Positions 1 through 8,972 of a DNA stretch of 64,000 bases are shown here, in pieces. The DNA lies in contig JAPZTL010000008.1 in the NCBI GenBank assembly GCA_027532825.1, positions 327,156 to 391,155 of the forward strand. Direction: 5' to 3'. Each line of letters begins with the position of its first letter. Within the stretch, counting starts at the first letter, position 1. Made by a program: the position numbers and the translations under genes. The stretch is from Silanimonas sp021297925. Lineage in GTDB: Bacteria; Pseudomonadota; Gammaproteobacteria; Xanthomonadales; Xanthomonadaceae. The notes below the pieces were generated by a model. That model saw nothing but the letters and a program-made list of their open reading frames with translations, had not been told where the DNA came from and did not search any database.

Positions 1-976
1 GTTCGGCCGCGTAGGTGATCGCGTCGCAGAGGATCACCCGGCCCTCCGCGTCGGTGTTGTCGATCTCGACCGACAGGCCGGCGCGGGTCGCGATGACCTC
101 GCCCGGCCGGTAGGCGTCGGGACCCAGCGCGTTCTCGACGGCGGGCACGAGCAGGGTGAGCCGCACCGGAAGCCGGCGTTCCAGCACCAGCCGCGCCAGC
201 GCGATCGCATGCGCCGCGCCGCCCATGTCCTTCTTCATGTTCCGCATGCCGTCCGCCGGCTTCACGTCGAGGCCGCCGGTGTCGAAGCAGACGCCCTTGC
301 CGACGATGGCGAGATGCGGCAGCGAGGGATCGCCATGCTGCAGGGCCAACAGCCGCGGGGCGCGATGGCTGGCGCGTCCGACCGCGTGGATCGCAGGGAA
401 CCCCCGCGCCAGCAGGTCCATGCCACGGATCGCCTCGACCTCGGCGCCGTGGGCCTCGCCCAGCGCGCGGACGGCGGCCTCGAGCTCGTCGGGGCCCAGG
501 TGTTCGGTCGGGGTGTTGACGAGGTCGCGCACCTCGACAGAGGCCGCCAGCAGGGCCACGGCCTCCGGATGTGCCGCTGCGTCGACGGCGAGTCGGGCGA
601 CCGGCCTGCTGGTCTTCAGGTACCGGGTGAAACGGTAGGCGCCCAAGCCCCAGCCCAGCAGGGCGCGGTCCGCCGGGACGGCGACCGGCGCGTCGGGCAC
701 GAGGCGGTAGGCCAGCGGCGGCAGCAGCGCGGGCAGCGCCCCAACCGCCATCGGATCCTGCGGGTCGGCGACGCCGAACACGGCGCCGCCGGGTCGGCCA
801 TCGGGCCCGGGCAGCGTCAGGGCGGTCCCGGGGTCGCCCCGGTAGCCGTGGGCGTCGAGCCAGGCCTGCACGAACGAGGGCTGCGCGGCCCGCCAAGCGG
901 GGAAGCGGGCGGGATCGACAGCGATCAGGGGCAGGGCCTCGGCGGCGGGCGGGGCGAAGCAGTCGGGCAGGGGCAT
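1..976 (-). CDS. M17 family leucyl aminopeptidase, C-terminus cut by window edge
   Basis: About 325 codons are present, starting at the ATG at 976 and running off the left edge. Reverse translation gives the M17 (PepA) signature blocks: a metal-binding segment VGKGVCFDTGGLDVK, then GMRNMKKDMGGAAHA, and near the edge the family hallmark NTDAEGR. These residues bind the two zinc ions and the substrate in cytosolic leucyl aminopeptidases, which remove N-terminal residues from peptides. The N-terminal half is divergent, as is usual for this family. The last conserved block lies outside the window. The gene is divergent from the ABC transporter pair starting at 1065. Which peptidase subfamily it belongs to cannot be decided from sequence alone. 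Confidence 0.9.
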   Translation of the reverse strand, partial: MPLPDCFAPPAAEALPLIAVDPARFPAWRAAQPSFVQAWLDAHGYRGDPGTALTLPGPDGRPGGAVFGVADPQDPMAVGALPALLPPLAYRLVPDAPVAVPADRALLGWGLGAYRFTRYLKTSRPVARLAVDAAAHPEAVALLAASVEVRDLVNTPTEHLGPDELEAAVRALGEAHGAEVEAIRGMDLLARGFPAIHAVGRASHRAPRLLALQHGDPSLPHLAIVGKGVCFDTGGLDVKPADGMRNMKKDMGGAAHAIALARLVLERRLPVRLTLLVPAVENALGPDAYRPGEVIATRAGLSVEIDNTDAEGRVILCDAITYAAE

Positions 977-1064
977 CGGCGTGGGCGTGGCGGCGGGGCG
1001 TCGGAAGCATGCGGGAACGCGGCGCACGCTGCTATAACCCAGGTCACGCCCCCGGAAGGACGCC

Positions 1065-2009
1065 ATGGACCCCGCGATCGAACTCACCGGCCTTCGGAAG
1101 CGCTTCGGCGACAAGCGTGCCGTCGACGACCTGGACCTCGTCGTGCCGCGCGGCGCGCTCTACGGGATCATCGGCCCGAACGGGGCCGGCAAGTCGACGA
1201 CGCTCCGCATGGTGCTGTCGATCCTCTTCCCCGACGAGGGGCGCATCCGGGTGCTTGGCCACGCGTCGGCGCTGGAGGCCAAGGATCGCATCGGCTACCT
1301 GCCGGAGGAACGCGGTGTCTACCGGAAGATGGCCGTCGGCGACTTCCTGCTGCACATGGCGGTGCTGAAGGGCGTGCCGCGCGCCGTGGCGAAGGCGCGG
1401 ATCCCGGCATGGCTGGAGCGCGTCGGCCTGCCGGGCGTGGCCCGCAAGCGCTGCGAGGAACTCTCCAAGGGCATGCAGCAGAAGGTGCAGTTCATCGCCG
1501 CCGTGCTGCACGAGCCCGACCTGCTGATCCTCGACGAGCCCTTCAGCGGGCTCGACCCGGTCAGCGCCCGCTTGATGAAGGACCTGTTCCTCGAGCAGCA
1601 CGCCCGCGGCGCGACGTTGGTTTTCTCGACGCACCAGATGGCGCAGGCCGAACAGCTCTGCGAGCACATCGTGATGATCCACGGCGGGCGCAAGGTGCTC
1701 GATGACCGCCTGGTCGACATCCATGCGCGCAACGTGCCGCGGGCCCTGCGCTTCGAGCCGCTCGACCCGCGCGCCGACGTCGCCGCGGCGCTGGCGGACG
1801 TGCCGGGCCTCGACCGCGTGGTGGCCGAGGACGGCGGCTGGACGCTGGGCCTCGCGCCCGGCGCCGACGTGGCCCCGACCGTGCAGGCCGTGGCCGCGCG
1901 CCTGGCCCCCGCCCGGCTGGAGGTCCGCCGGCCCAGCCTCGAGGACGTTTTCGTCGAGATCGCCACCGACGGCGCCGGGCACCGCGCGCACCGGGAGGAG
2001 GCCGCATGA
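1065..2009 (+). CDS. ABC transporter ATP-binding protein (NatA-like)
   Basis: A 314-residue ATPase subunit. Walker A GPNGAGKST lies at about residues 37-45, the ABC signature LSKGMQQK at about 133-140, Walker B LLILDEPF at about 152-159, and the H-loop STHQM follows. The roughly 90 residues after the ATPase core match the C-terminal extension seen in NatA/YhaQ-type exporters. It would power the membrane protein encoded by the next gene, with which it overlaps by 4 bases (ATGA), indicating translational coupling. NatA/NatB systems export Na+ or toxic compounds in some bacteria; the substrate here is unknown. Confidence 0.93.
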   Translation: MDPAIELTGLRKRFGDKRAVDDLDLVVPRGALYGIIGPNGAGKSTTLRMVLSILFPDEGRIRVLGHASALEAKDRIGYLPEERGVYRKMAVGDFLLHMAVLKGVPRAVAKARIPAWLERVGLPGVARKRCEELSKGMQQKVQFIAAVLHEPDLLILDEPFSGLDPVSARLMKDLFLEQHARGATLVFSTHQMAQAEQLCEHIVMIHGGRKVLDDRLVDIHARNVPRALRFEPLDPRADVAAALADVPGLDRVVAEDGGWTLGLAPGADVAPTVQAVAARLAPARLEVRRPSLEDVFVEIATDGAGHRAHREEAA

Positions 2010-3388
2010 ACCGGAACCTCGCGAAGGTCCTGCAGATCGCCTGGCGGGAGTTCACCGCCACGGTCCTGACCAAGGCGTTCCTGCTCGGCATCTTGATGGT
2101 GCCGCTGATGGCCGGGCTCGCCGTGCTGCTGGTGCCGTGGATCGCCAAGCAGGAGCAGAGCGTCGCGTTCGAGGGCACCCTGCTGGTGCTGGATCGCAGC
2201 GGGCGCGTCGCCGACGGGCTGGAGGCCTGGCTCGCGCCATCGGCCTTCGAGGCGCGGCGCCGCGAGACGATGCAGCGCCTCGACGGGCTCGTGCAGGGCG
2301 CCCTGCCGGCGGGCGCTCCCGCCGCCGTGCCCGCCGGCATCGCGGACGGCGCGATGGCGGAGGCCCTCGGCCCGGTGCCGCGCATCCGCGTCGAGCGCCT
2401 GCCCGCCGGCAGCGACGACGCCGAGGCCCGGGCGAGGCTGCGCGGGACGGGGCCCGACGCGCCGTTCGGCGTGGTGGTCGTCGCGTCCGGTGCGCTGTCC
2501 GCGGGGGCCGAGCCTTACACCCTGAACGTGCGCGAGGCGGTGGACGACCGGGTGGTCGACGCGGTCCGCGAAGGCCTCCGCGACGCGCTGGTGAGGGCGC
2601 GCCTCGCCCAGCGCGGCCTCGATGCCGATGCCGTCCGGGCGTTGCTGCGCGTCGACCGTGCGCCGGTCGTTCGCCTCGGTGCCGACGGTGAGGAGAGCCG
2701 CAGCGAGATCCTGTCGCGGCTGCTGCCGACGGTGTTCATGCTGCTGCTGTTCCTCGCCGCGATCACCGGCGGCCAGATGCTGATGACCTCGACGATCGAG
2801 GAGAAGTCGAGCCGCGTCGTCGAGCTGCTGCTGGCGGCGGTGTCGCCGATGCAGCTGATGGCCGGGAAGATCCTCGGCCAAGGGGCGGTGGCCCTGCTGA
2901 TGCTCGGGGTCTACGGGGCGGTCGGCATGGCGGGCCTCGCCGCGGCCGCCGCGATCGGCCTGCTGGAGCCCGCGCTGCTGGCCTGGCTGGTCGTGTTCTT
3001 CCTGATCGCCTACGTCACGCTCGCGGCGCTGATGGCGGCGATCGGCGCGGCGGTCAACGAGATCCGCGAGGCGCAGAGCCTGCTCGTCCCGGTGATGCTT
3101 GCGATGTCCCTGCCGATGATGCTGAACGTGCCGCTGGCCCGCGATCCCAACGGCACGCTGGCGACGGTGCTGAGCCTCGTGCCGCCGATCTCGCCGATGG
3201 TGATGGTGCTGCGCCTGAGCTCGAACACGCCGCCGCCGGGCTGGCAGGTGGCGCTGTCGGTCGTCCTGGGCCTCGTCGGCGTCGCGCTGGCGGTCTGGCT
3301 GGCGGCCAAGGTGTTCCGGATCGGCCTGCTGATGCACGGCAAACCGCCGGACCTGCGCACGCTCTGGCGCTGGATCCGGATGTCCTGA
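2006..3388 (+). CDS. ABC-2 type transporter permease (NatB-like)
   Basis: A 460-residue inner-membrane protein. One hydrophobic helix near residues 25-47 is followed by a large extracytoplasmic domain of about 190 residues and then a cluster of five or so membrane segments from about residue 240, the usual layout of NatB/YhaP permeases. The sequence ITGGQMLMTSTIEEKSSR, just after the first helix of the cluster, is a typical ABC-2 coupling region that contacts the ATPase. It overlaps the ATPase gene by 4 bases and forms a two-gene operon with it. The substrate cannot be inferred. Confidence 0.9.
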   Translation: MNRNLAKVLQIAWREFTATVLTKAFLLGILMVPLMAGLAVLLVPWIAKQEQSVAFEGTLLVLDRSGRVADGLEAWLAPSAFEARRRETMQRLDGLVQGALPAGAPAAVPAGIADGAMAEALGPVPRIRVERLPAGSDDAEARARLRGTGPDAPFGVVVVASGALSAGAEPYTLNVREAVDDRVVDAVREGLRDALVRARLAQRGLDADAVRALLRVDRAPVVRLGADGEESRSEILSRLLPTVFMLLLFLAAITGGQMLMTSTIEEKSSRVVELLLAAVSPMQLMAGKILGQGAVALLMLGVYGAVGMAGLAAAAAIGLLEPALLAWLVVFFLIAYVTLAALMAAIGAAVNEIREAQSLLVPVMLAMSLPMMLNVPLARDPNGTLATVLSLVPPISPMVMVLRLSSNTPPPGWQVALSVVLGLVGVALAVWLAAKVFRIGLLMHGKPPDLRTLWRWIRMS

Positions 3389-3395
3389 GCCGGCC

Positions 3396-4100
3396 TCAGG
3401 CCGGGCGGGGCGCGCCGTCGAGCCAGTCGGCGAGGGCGCCGAGGCAGGGGAACGCGAGGTCGGGTGGCGGCAGCTCGGCCGGCCATGCCTCGCCGCGCCG
3501 GTTGATCCAGCAGCTGCGCATGCCGGCGCGCGCGGCGCCCACGACATCCAACTCGGGATCGTCGCCCACGTGCAGCACCTCGTCGGGGCGCAAGGCGAGG
3601 GCCTGCGCCGTGTGCTCGAAGATCGCCCGATGCGGCTTGGCCACGCCCATCGCCCGCGCGGTCACGACCACGGCGAAGCGGGAGGCGATCCCGATGCGCC
3701 CGAGGTCGGCGTTGCCGTTGGTCAGGGCCGCCAGCGGCCGGGCCGCCCCGAGGCGGTCCAGCGCGGGCAGGGCATCGGCGTAGAACTCGACGCGGTTGCG
3801 CTCGACGTAGAGCGCCTCGAAGGCCGGCAGGGCGTGGGCGGTGTCGTCGCCGCTCTCGCCCAGCGCGTGCTCGAGGCAGATCAGCCGCTGCGTCGTGAAG
3901 TCGTGCGCGAGGTGGGGGTGCTCGCGGGCGACCTGCTCGCGCAGTGCGCGCATGCGCGGCAGCGGGTAGGCCGCGGCGGTGCGAGGGCAGTGCGCCTCGA
4001 GGTAGGCGTGCAGGGCGCCCTCGGCGCGCTCGATCACCGGCCAGATCGGCCAGAGGGTGTCGTCGAGATCGAGGCTGATGGCGCGGATGGCGTTTTGCAT
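3396..4100 (-). CDS. HAD family hydrolase
   Basis: A 234-residue haloacid-dehalogenase-superfamily hydrolase. Motif I is DLDDTLW (nucleophile Asp11, acid/base Asp13), motif II is ALTNGNADL, the conserved Lys is in GVAKPHRAIF, and motif IV is VGDDPELDVVGA. Such enzymes usually dephosphorylate small metabolites in the cytosol. The start at 4100 is chosen because it places the motif-I strand right at the N-terminus; the open frame extends upstream to 4328 but overlaps the protease gene's 3' end at 4147. It is convergent with the ABC permease gene, separated by 7 bases. Confidence 0.88.
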   Translation of the reverse strand: MQNAIRAISLDLDDTLWPIWPVIERAEGALHAYLEAHCPRTAAAYPLPRMRALREQVAREHPHLAHDFTTQRLICLEHALGESGDDTAHALPAFEALYVERNRVEFYADALPALDRLGAARPLAALTNGNADLGRIGIASRFAVVVTARAMGVAKPHRAIFEHTAQALALRPDEVLHVGDDPELDVVGAARAGMRSCWINRRGEAWPAELPPPDLAFPCLGALADWLDGAPRPA

Positions 4101-4146
4101 CCGCGCATTGTCGCGCAGGCGGCGTGAAGCCGCCCGCGCGCCCGGC

Positions 4147-5613
4147 TCAACGCAGTTCGAGTTCGCCCTGCTGGGCGCCGCGCTGCACCGCCAGCACCAG
4201 CCGCGGCGGCGGACTGGCCAGCGCCGCCCGCAGGGCATTGAGGCCGTCGATCCGCCGGCCGTTGACGCCGAACACCCGGTCCCCGGCGCGCAAGCCGTTG
4301 AGCCCGGCCCGCGACCGCGGATCGACATCGACCACCGTCACTCCGACCACGCCGCCCTCGCGGAAGCGCTGCGCCACTTCGCCGATCACGGCGCCGGTGA
4401 GGCGCGCGTCGATCTCGGCGCCGGGCAGCTGCTTGGGCTGCTCGCGCAGGGTCGCCCGCAGGGACAGGCGCTGGTCGCCACGCAGTACGTCGAGGGTCAC
4501 CGGCTGGTTCACCGGCAACAGGCCTTCGGCGTTGCGCAGGGCCTGCGCCGCATCCACGCGCTGGCCGTTGATGGCCGTGACGATGTCGCCCGGCCGCAGG
4601 CCGGCGGCCTCGCCCGGGGCGTTGCGGTACACGCGCGACACGATCGCGCCGCGCGTCGTGGCCGGCACGCCCAGCTCCTCGGCGAAGCGTGGCGTCAGGT
4701 CGACGAGGTCGACGCCCAGCGAGCCGCGCTTCACCTCGCCGTAGACGAGCAGCTGGCGCATCACCTCGCGCGCGAGGTTGGCCGGGATCGCGAAGCCGAG
4801 GCCGATGTTGCCGGCCGCGGAACCGCGCGGGTTGAAGCTCGCGGTGTTGATGCCGACGAGTTCGCCGCGCAGGTTCACCAGCGCGCCGCCGGAGTTGCCC
4901 GGGTTGATCGAGGCATCGGTCTGGATGAAGTCTTGGAAGCCCAGGCCGGTGAGGCCGCTGCGGCCCACGGCCGACACGATCCCCGAGGTCACGGTCTGCC
5001 CGAGCCCGAAGGGGTTGCCCACCGCCACCACGAAATCGCCCACGCGCAGCCCCTGCGAGTCGCCCAGGGGCAGGGCCGTGAGGTCCTTCGTCGGGATGCG
5101 GATCAGGGCCACGTCGGTCCCCGGGTCGCTGCCGATGAACTCGGCCTCGACGGTGCGGCCGTCGCGGAGTTGCACGCTGACCGCCGTCGCGTTCTGCACC
5201 ACGTGGTGGTTGGTGAGCACGTAGCCGCGCTCCGCGTCCACGATCACGCCCGAGCCGAGCGACTGCGATTCCTGACGCTGGGGCGTGTCCGGCAGTCCGA
5301 AGAAGCGACGCAGCAGCGGGTCGCCGGCGAGCGGGCTTCGCACCTCGACCACCTGCCGGGTGTAGATGTTCACCACGGCCGGCGTCACCTGTTCGAGCAT
5401 CGGCGCCAGCGAGGGCAGGGCTGGCACCGTTGCGGTGGCCGGGACCGCGGCTTCCGCCGCCGGCACCGGGGCCGCGGCCAGCGCGGCCGCGGCGAGCCTC
5501 GGGACGCCCTCCGGTGCGGCGTCGGGGCCCGGTGCGGGCATCAGCACGCGGGTGGCAAGGCCGCCCCCGAGGGCGGCGGCGAACAGGCAGGCGGCGAGGG
5601 CGGTGGGTCGCAT
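4147..5613 (-). CDS. Deg/HtrA-family periplasmic serine endoprotease
   Basis: A 488-residue trypsin-like protease. An N-terminal hydrophobic segment (residues 1-27) looks like a signal peptide or anchor and is followed by an Ala/Pro-rich linker. The catalytic triad is visible as His137 in TNHHVV, Asp168 in GTDVAL and Ser241 in GNSGGALVN. Two PDZ-like regions follow (about 300-385 and 400-488), so the domain order is that of DegP/DegQ, which degrade misfolded envelope proteins. Assignment to DegP or DegQ specifically is not possible by eye. It is read divergently from nrdJa across a 450-base regulatory gap. Confidence 0.92.
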   Translation of the reverse strand: MRPTALAACLFAAALGGGLATRVLMPAPGPDAAPEGVPRLAAAALAAAPVPAAEAAVPATATVPALPSLAPMLEQVTPAVVNIYTRQVVEVRSPLAGDPLLRRFFGLPDTPQRQESQSLGSGVIVDAERGYVLTNHHVVQNATAVSVQLRDGRTVEAEFIGSDPGTDVALIRIPTKDLTALPLGDSQGLRVGDFVVAVGNPFGLGQTVTSGIVSAVGRSGLTGLGFQDFIQTDASINPGNSGGALVNLRGELVGINTASFNPRGSAAGNIGLGFAIPANLAREVMRQLLVYGEVKRGSLGVDLVDLTPRFAEELGVPATTRGAIVSRVYRNAPGEAAGLRPGDIVTAINGQRVDAAQALRNAEGLLPVNQPVTLDVLRGDQRLSLRATLREQPKQLPGAEIDARLTGAVIGEVAQRFREGGVVGVTVVDVDPRSRAGLNGLRAGDRVFGVNGRRIDGLNALRAALASPPPRLVLAVQRGAQQGELELR

Positions 5614-5802
5614 CGGCGCGGCATCGGGCGATGGAAGGGGACGACCCCATAGATGCGGTCCGGGCCGTTGCGGCGCAAGGGGCGGGGGTCACGGAGGCGC
5701 TCGTGGCGTGACGGCAGCGTGGGGTCGCGAGTGCGGCAAACGACCAAGAAAACGCATTTAAATCATAATCTTGCGAGTGAAGCCCCGCGCAGAATGCGAC
5801 GG

Positions 5803-5831
5803 TTGACACGGTCCGGACCCGGGCGTACCGT
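5803..5831 (+). promoter_or_regulatory. Sigma-70-like promoter for nrdJa
   Basis: TTGACA (5803-5808) and TACCGT (5826-5831) are separated by 17 bases, an ideal spacing for a housekeeping promoter. The predicted transcription start near 5838 lies just upstream of the first of two palindromes (5846-5859), which could act as repressor operators. A leader of over 200 bases remains before the nrdJa start. The -35 hexamer is a perfect consensus match; the -10 is only fair. Confidence 0.6.
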
Positions 5832-5844
5832 TCCGGTCCGCTGC

Positions 5845-5892
5845 TCCCAACATGTTGGGGTCGCAGCGGGGAGGGGCCCCAAGATTTGGGGT
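5845..5892 (+). promoter_or_regulatory. Paired palindromes, candidate NrdR boxes
   Basis: The perfect 14-base palindrome CCCAACATGTTGGG (5846-5859) is followed by the inverted repeat CCCCAA-GAT-TTGGGG (5877-5891). Their centres are about 31.5 bases apart, three helical turns. The two sites share the pattern CCCAA.AT.T.GGG. Pairs of roughly 16-base palindromes separated by an integral number of turns in front of ribonucleotide reductase genes are the hallmark of the NrdR repressor. The match to the NrdR consensus is partial, so the identity of the regulator is inferred from architecture and context. Confidence 0.6.
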
Positions 5893-6064
5893 CCGGGAAT
5901 CACGACGCAGGCCGGACGATCCGTCATGGGGCAGCGCGACTGACAACGGGGTGGACCGCCGGTGCCGGACAGGCGCCCGGGTGGTCTCCCGCCGTCGGCG
6001 AGCCTCCAGCGCGGGCCGTGCGACCCCCATGTCGCCCGGATGGGCGCGAAAGGAGACGAGTGGA

Positions 6065-8215
6065 ATGAGCACGGCGCGCCTCGAGGCGGTCAGGACGGAA
6101 GAGCCGGTGGAGATCCCGATGCAGCCGGCGTCCTGGGACATCTGGGACAAGAAGTACCGCCTGAAGACGAAGAAGGGCGAGCCGGTCGACGTCGACATCG
6201 ACGCCACTTACAAGCGCGTCGCCAAGGCCCTGGCCGACGCCGAGCCGACGCCCGAGAAGCAGAAGTACTGGTACGAGCGCTTCCTGTGGGCCCTGCGCCG
6301 CGGCGTCATCCCCGCCGGCCGCATCACGTCCAACGCCGGCGCGCTTGAGCACAAGCCGGCCACCTCGACGATCAACTGCACCGTGTCGGGCACGATCCCC
6401 GACTCCATGGACGGCATCCTCGAGAAGGTCCACGAGGCCGGCCTGACGCTGAAGGCGGGCTGCGGCATCGGCTACGAGTTCTCGACGCTGCGCCCGCGCG
6501 GCGCCTTCGTCGCCGGCGCCGGCGCCTACACCTCGGGCCCGCTGAGCTTCATGGACATCTACGACAAGATGTGCTTCACCGTCTCGTCGGCCGGTGGCCG
6601 TCGCGGCGCGCAGATGGGCACGTTCGAGATCAGCCATCCGGACGTCAAGGAATTCATCAAGGCCAAGCGCGAGGACGGGCGCCTGCGCCAGTTCAACCTC
6701 TCGCTGCTGATCACCGACGAGTTCATGGACGCGGTGGCGCGCGACGCCGAGTGGCCGTTGGTCTTCCCGGTCAGCGTCAAGGAGCAGGGCGACATCGACC
6801 TGGCCGACGCCAAGCAGGTCATCTGGCGCGAGTGGCCGAACAGCGAAGGCTACGTCACCCGCGACGACGGCCTGGTCGCATGCCGGATCTACCACCACGT
6901 CCGCGCCCGCGGCCTGTGGGACATGATCATGACGTCGACCTACGACTTCGCCGAGCCGGGCTTCATCCTGATCGACCGCGTCAACGAAATGAACAACAAC
7001 TGGTGGTGCGAGAACATCCGTGCCACCAACCCCTGCGGCGAGCAGCCGCTGCCGCCCTACGGCGCCTGCCTGCTCGGCTCGGTCAACCTGACGAAGTTCG
7101 TCCGCCATCCGTTCACGGAGAAGGCCTGCTTCGACTGGGAGGAGTACAAGGAGGTCGTCCGCGTCTTCACCCGCATGCTCGACAACGTCGTCGAGGTGAA
7201 CGGGCTGCCGCTGGAACAGCAGCGCCGGGAGATCATGCGCAAGCGCCGCCACGGCATGGGCTTCCTCGGCCTGGGCAGCACGCTGACCATGCTGCGCATG
7301 AAGTACGGTTCCGCCGGGAGCTGCGAGTTCACCGAGGCCGTATCGCGCGAGATGGCGGTCGCCGGCTGGGAAGTGGCGCTGTCGCTGGCCGAGGAGAAGG
7401 GCCCGGCGCCGATCATGGAGGAGAGCTTCACCGTCACCGCCGAGATGCTGCGCAAGCGCCCGGAGATGGCGAAGGACGGCATCAAGGTCGGCGACTCGAT
7501 CAAGGGCCGCGTGCTGCACGCCAAGTACAGCCGCTACATGCAGCGCGTCGCGGGCGTCGCCCCGGCGCTGGTGGCCAGGCTGGCCGAGACCGGCGCGCGC
7601 TTCACCCACCACAGCTCCATCGCGCCGACCGGCACGATCTCGCTCTCACTCGCCAACAACGCCTCCAACGGCATCGAGCCCTCGTTCGCGCACCACTATT
7701 CGCGCAACGTCATCCGCGAGGGCAAGAAGTCGAAGGAGAAGGTGGACGTCTACAGCTTCGAGCTGCTGGCCTACCGCGAGTTGGTGAACCCGAAGGCGAT
7801 GCCTTACAGCGACGATCCGGACGCCAAGCTGCCGGACTACTTCGTCGCTGCGGACGACATCAGCCCGAAGGAGCACGTGGACATCCAGGCCGCCTCGCAG
7901 ATCTGGATCGACTCCTCGATTTCCAAGACGGCGAACGTCCCGACGGACTTCCCGTACGAGGACTTCAAGGACATCTACCGCTACGCGCACGAGAAGGGCC
8001 TGAAGGGCTGCACGACCTTCCGCTTCAACCCGGCCGCCTTCCAGGGCGTGCTGGTCAAGGAGAAGGACCTCGAGAACACGACCTACCGCTTCGAGCTCGA
8101 AGACGGCAGCGTGGTCGAGGTCAAGGGCAACGAGCAGATCGAGTACGACGGCGAGATGCACACGGCCGCGAACCTGTTCGACGCGCTGAAAGAGGGTTAT
8201 TACGGCAAGTTCTGA
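6065..8215 (+). CDS. nrdJa: Class II (adenosylcobalamin-dependent) ribonucleotide reductase, catalytic subunit NrdJa
   Basis: A 716-residue cytosolic enzyme that reduces ribonucleotides to deoxyribonucleotides using a radical generated from adenosylcobalamin, so it works with or without oxygen. The active-site block ATNPCGEQPL gives the N-x-C-x-E motif (Asn322, Cys324, Glu326); the first redox cysteine lies in STINCTV, and HHSSIAPTGTISLSL is the phosphate-binding region. The protein ends without the usual C-terminal cysteine tail, which is supplied by nrdJb downstream. The ATG at 6065 is preferred over an upstream in-frame start at 5852 because AAAGGAGA lies just in front of it and the 5852 codon falls inside a palindrome. 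No B12 riboswitch was recognised in the leader. Confidence 0.92.
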   Translation: MSTARLEAVRTEEPVEIPMQPASWDIWDKKYRLKTKKGEPVDVDIDATYKRVAKALADAEPTPEKQKYWYERFLWALRRGVIPAGRITSNAGALEHKPATSTINCTVSGTIPDSMDGILEKVHEAGLTLKAGCGIGYEFSTLRPRGAFVAGAGAYTSGPLSFMDIYDKMCFTVSSAGGRRGAQMGTFEISHPDVKEFIKAKREDGRLRQFNLSLLITDEFMDAVARDAEWPLVFPVSVKEQGDIDLADAKQVIWREWPNSEGYVTRDDGLVACRIYHHVRARGLWDMIMTSTYDFAEPGFILIDRVNEMNNNWWCENIRATNPCGEQPLPPYGACLLGSVNLTKFVRHPFTEKACFDWEEYKEVVRVFTRMLDNVVEVNGLPLEQQRREIMRKRRHGMGFLGLGSTLTMLRMKYGSAGSCEFTEAVSREMAVAGWEVALSLAEEKGPAPIMEESFTVTAEMLRKRPEMAKDGIKVGDSIKGRVLHAKYSRYMQRVAGVAPALVARLAETGARFTHHSSIAPTGTISLSLANNASNGIEPSFAHHYSRNVIREGKKSKEKVDVYSFELLAYRELVNPKAMPYSDDPDAKLPDYFVAADDISPKEHVDIQAASQIWIDSSISKTANVPTDFPYEDFKDIYRYAHEKGLKGCTTFRFNPAAFQGVLVKEKDLENTTYRFELEDGSVVEVKGNEQIEYDGEMHTAANLFDALKEGYYGKF

Positions 8216-8249
8216 TCGCCGCCAAGGCGGCGATCGCGGCAAGTTCTGA
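8203..8249 (+). repeat. 13-base direct repeat bracketing a 10-bp hairpin at the nrdJa stop
   Basis: CGGCAAGTTCTGA, which includes the nrdJa stop codon (8203-8215), is repeated exactly at 8237-8249. Between the copies a perfect 10-base inverted repeat, GATCGCCGCC (8214-8223) and GGCGGCGATC (8226-8235), can form a hairpin. There is no T-tract, so it is more likely an mRNA stabiliser or attenuator than a terminator. Confidence 0.6.
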
Positions 8250-8381
8250 CGGGAGGCCGGACGGCGAAGGCGGCCGGCTCCCGCACCGAGGCCCGCCCGA
8301 CCCGCCCCGGCGAGGCGGGCCCGACCGGCAAGCGTGCACCGGCCCCAAGGCACGCGACGCGGCACCATCCGGAGTGTGTCC

Positions 8382-8840
8382 ATGAGCAACGGCAACGGTG
8401 TGACCACCACGATCGCCCAGGCGGTCGAAGCGGTGGGCGACAAGGCCAACGACGTCGTCGAGCAGGCGAAGGCGAAGGCCGCGCCCTTGGTGAAGAAGGC
8501 GAAGGCCGAGGTCGCCAAGGTCGAGAAGGCCGCCAAGGCCAGGCTGAAGCAGGCGGAGTCGAGCCCGGCCGGCAAGGCGGTGAAGAAGGCCGTCGGTACC
8601 GCGAAGAAGAAGGTCGCGGCGGCGAAGAAGTCGGTCGACGCGGCCGTGAAGTCGGCGAAGGCCAAGCTGGGCGCCAAGCCGGCCGCGAAGAAGGCGGCGG
8701 CCAAGAAGGCGCCGGCGAAGAAGGCCAAGGCCCCGGCGGCCAAGAAGGCGCCGGCCCGCAAGGCGGCTCCGAAGAAGGCGGTCAAGAAGGCGGCCCCGAA
8801 GAAGGCCGCCAGGAAGGCCGCGAAGACGACGCGCCGCTGA
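8382..8840 (+). CDS. Lysine/alanine-rich histone H1-like protein
   Basis: A 152-residue, very basic protein built almost wholly of Ala, Lys and Pro in AKKA/PAKKA-type repeats, especially after residue 100, resembling bacterial histone-H1-like and AlgP-type DNA-binding proteins. The first 40 residues (for example VVEQAKAKAAPLVKKAKAE) are helical and amphipathic. It probably coats or bends DNA as a nucleoid protein. The ATG at 8382 has GGAG upstream. It lies between the two halves of the ribonucleotide reductase on the same strand, 166 bases after nrdJa and 132 before nrdJb. Low-complexity composition limits family assignment. Confidence 0.82.
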   Translation: MSNGNGVTTTIAQAVEAVGDKANDVVEQAKAKAAPLVKKAKAEVAKVEKAAKARLKQAESSPAGKAVKKAVGTAKKKVAAAKKSVDAAVKSAKAKLGAKPAAKKAAAKKAPAKKAKAPAAKKAPARKAAPKKAVKKAAPKKAARKAAKTTRR

Positions 8841-8972
8841 GGCGACGCGGCGTCGACCCGTCCCCGCCCCCGTGGCGGGGCGGGCGTTGCATCCCCGAAT
8901 CCGTGACCCGGTCGCCCCGGCGGCCCGTACCATCGACATCGCAGCACCGAACAGCGCGCAGGAGCGCCGGCC

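Noticed and set aside
209..1705. 498-codon plus-strand frame
   Set aside because: Opposite the M17 peptidase and out of frame with the ABC ATPase, both of which have clear motifs.
4057..5652. 531-codon plus-strand frame antisense to the Deg protease
   Set aside because: High-GC shadow of the protease gene; no ribosome binding site or recognisable protein.
5614..6064. Cobalamin riboswitch in the nrdJa leader
   Set aside because: Expected for a B12-dependent enzyme but no B12-box-like sequence was seen; palindromes fit a repressor better.
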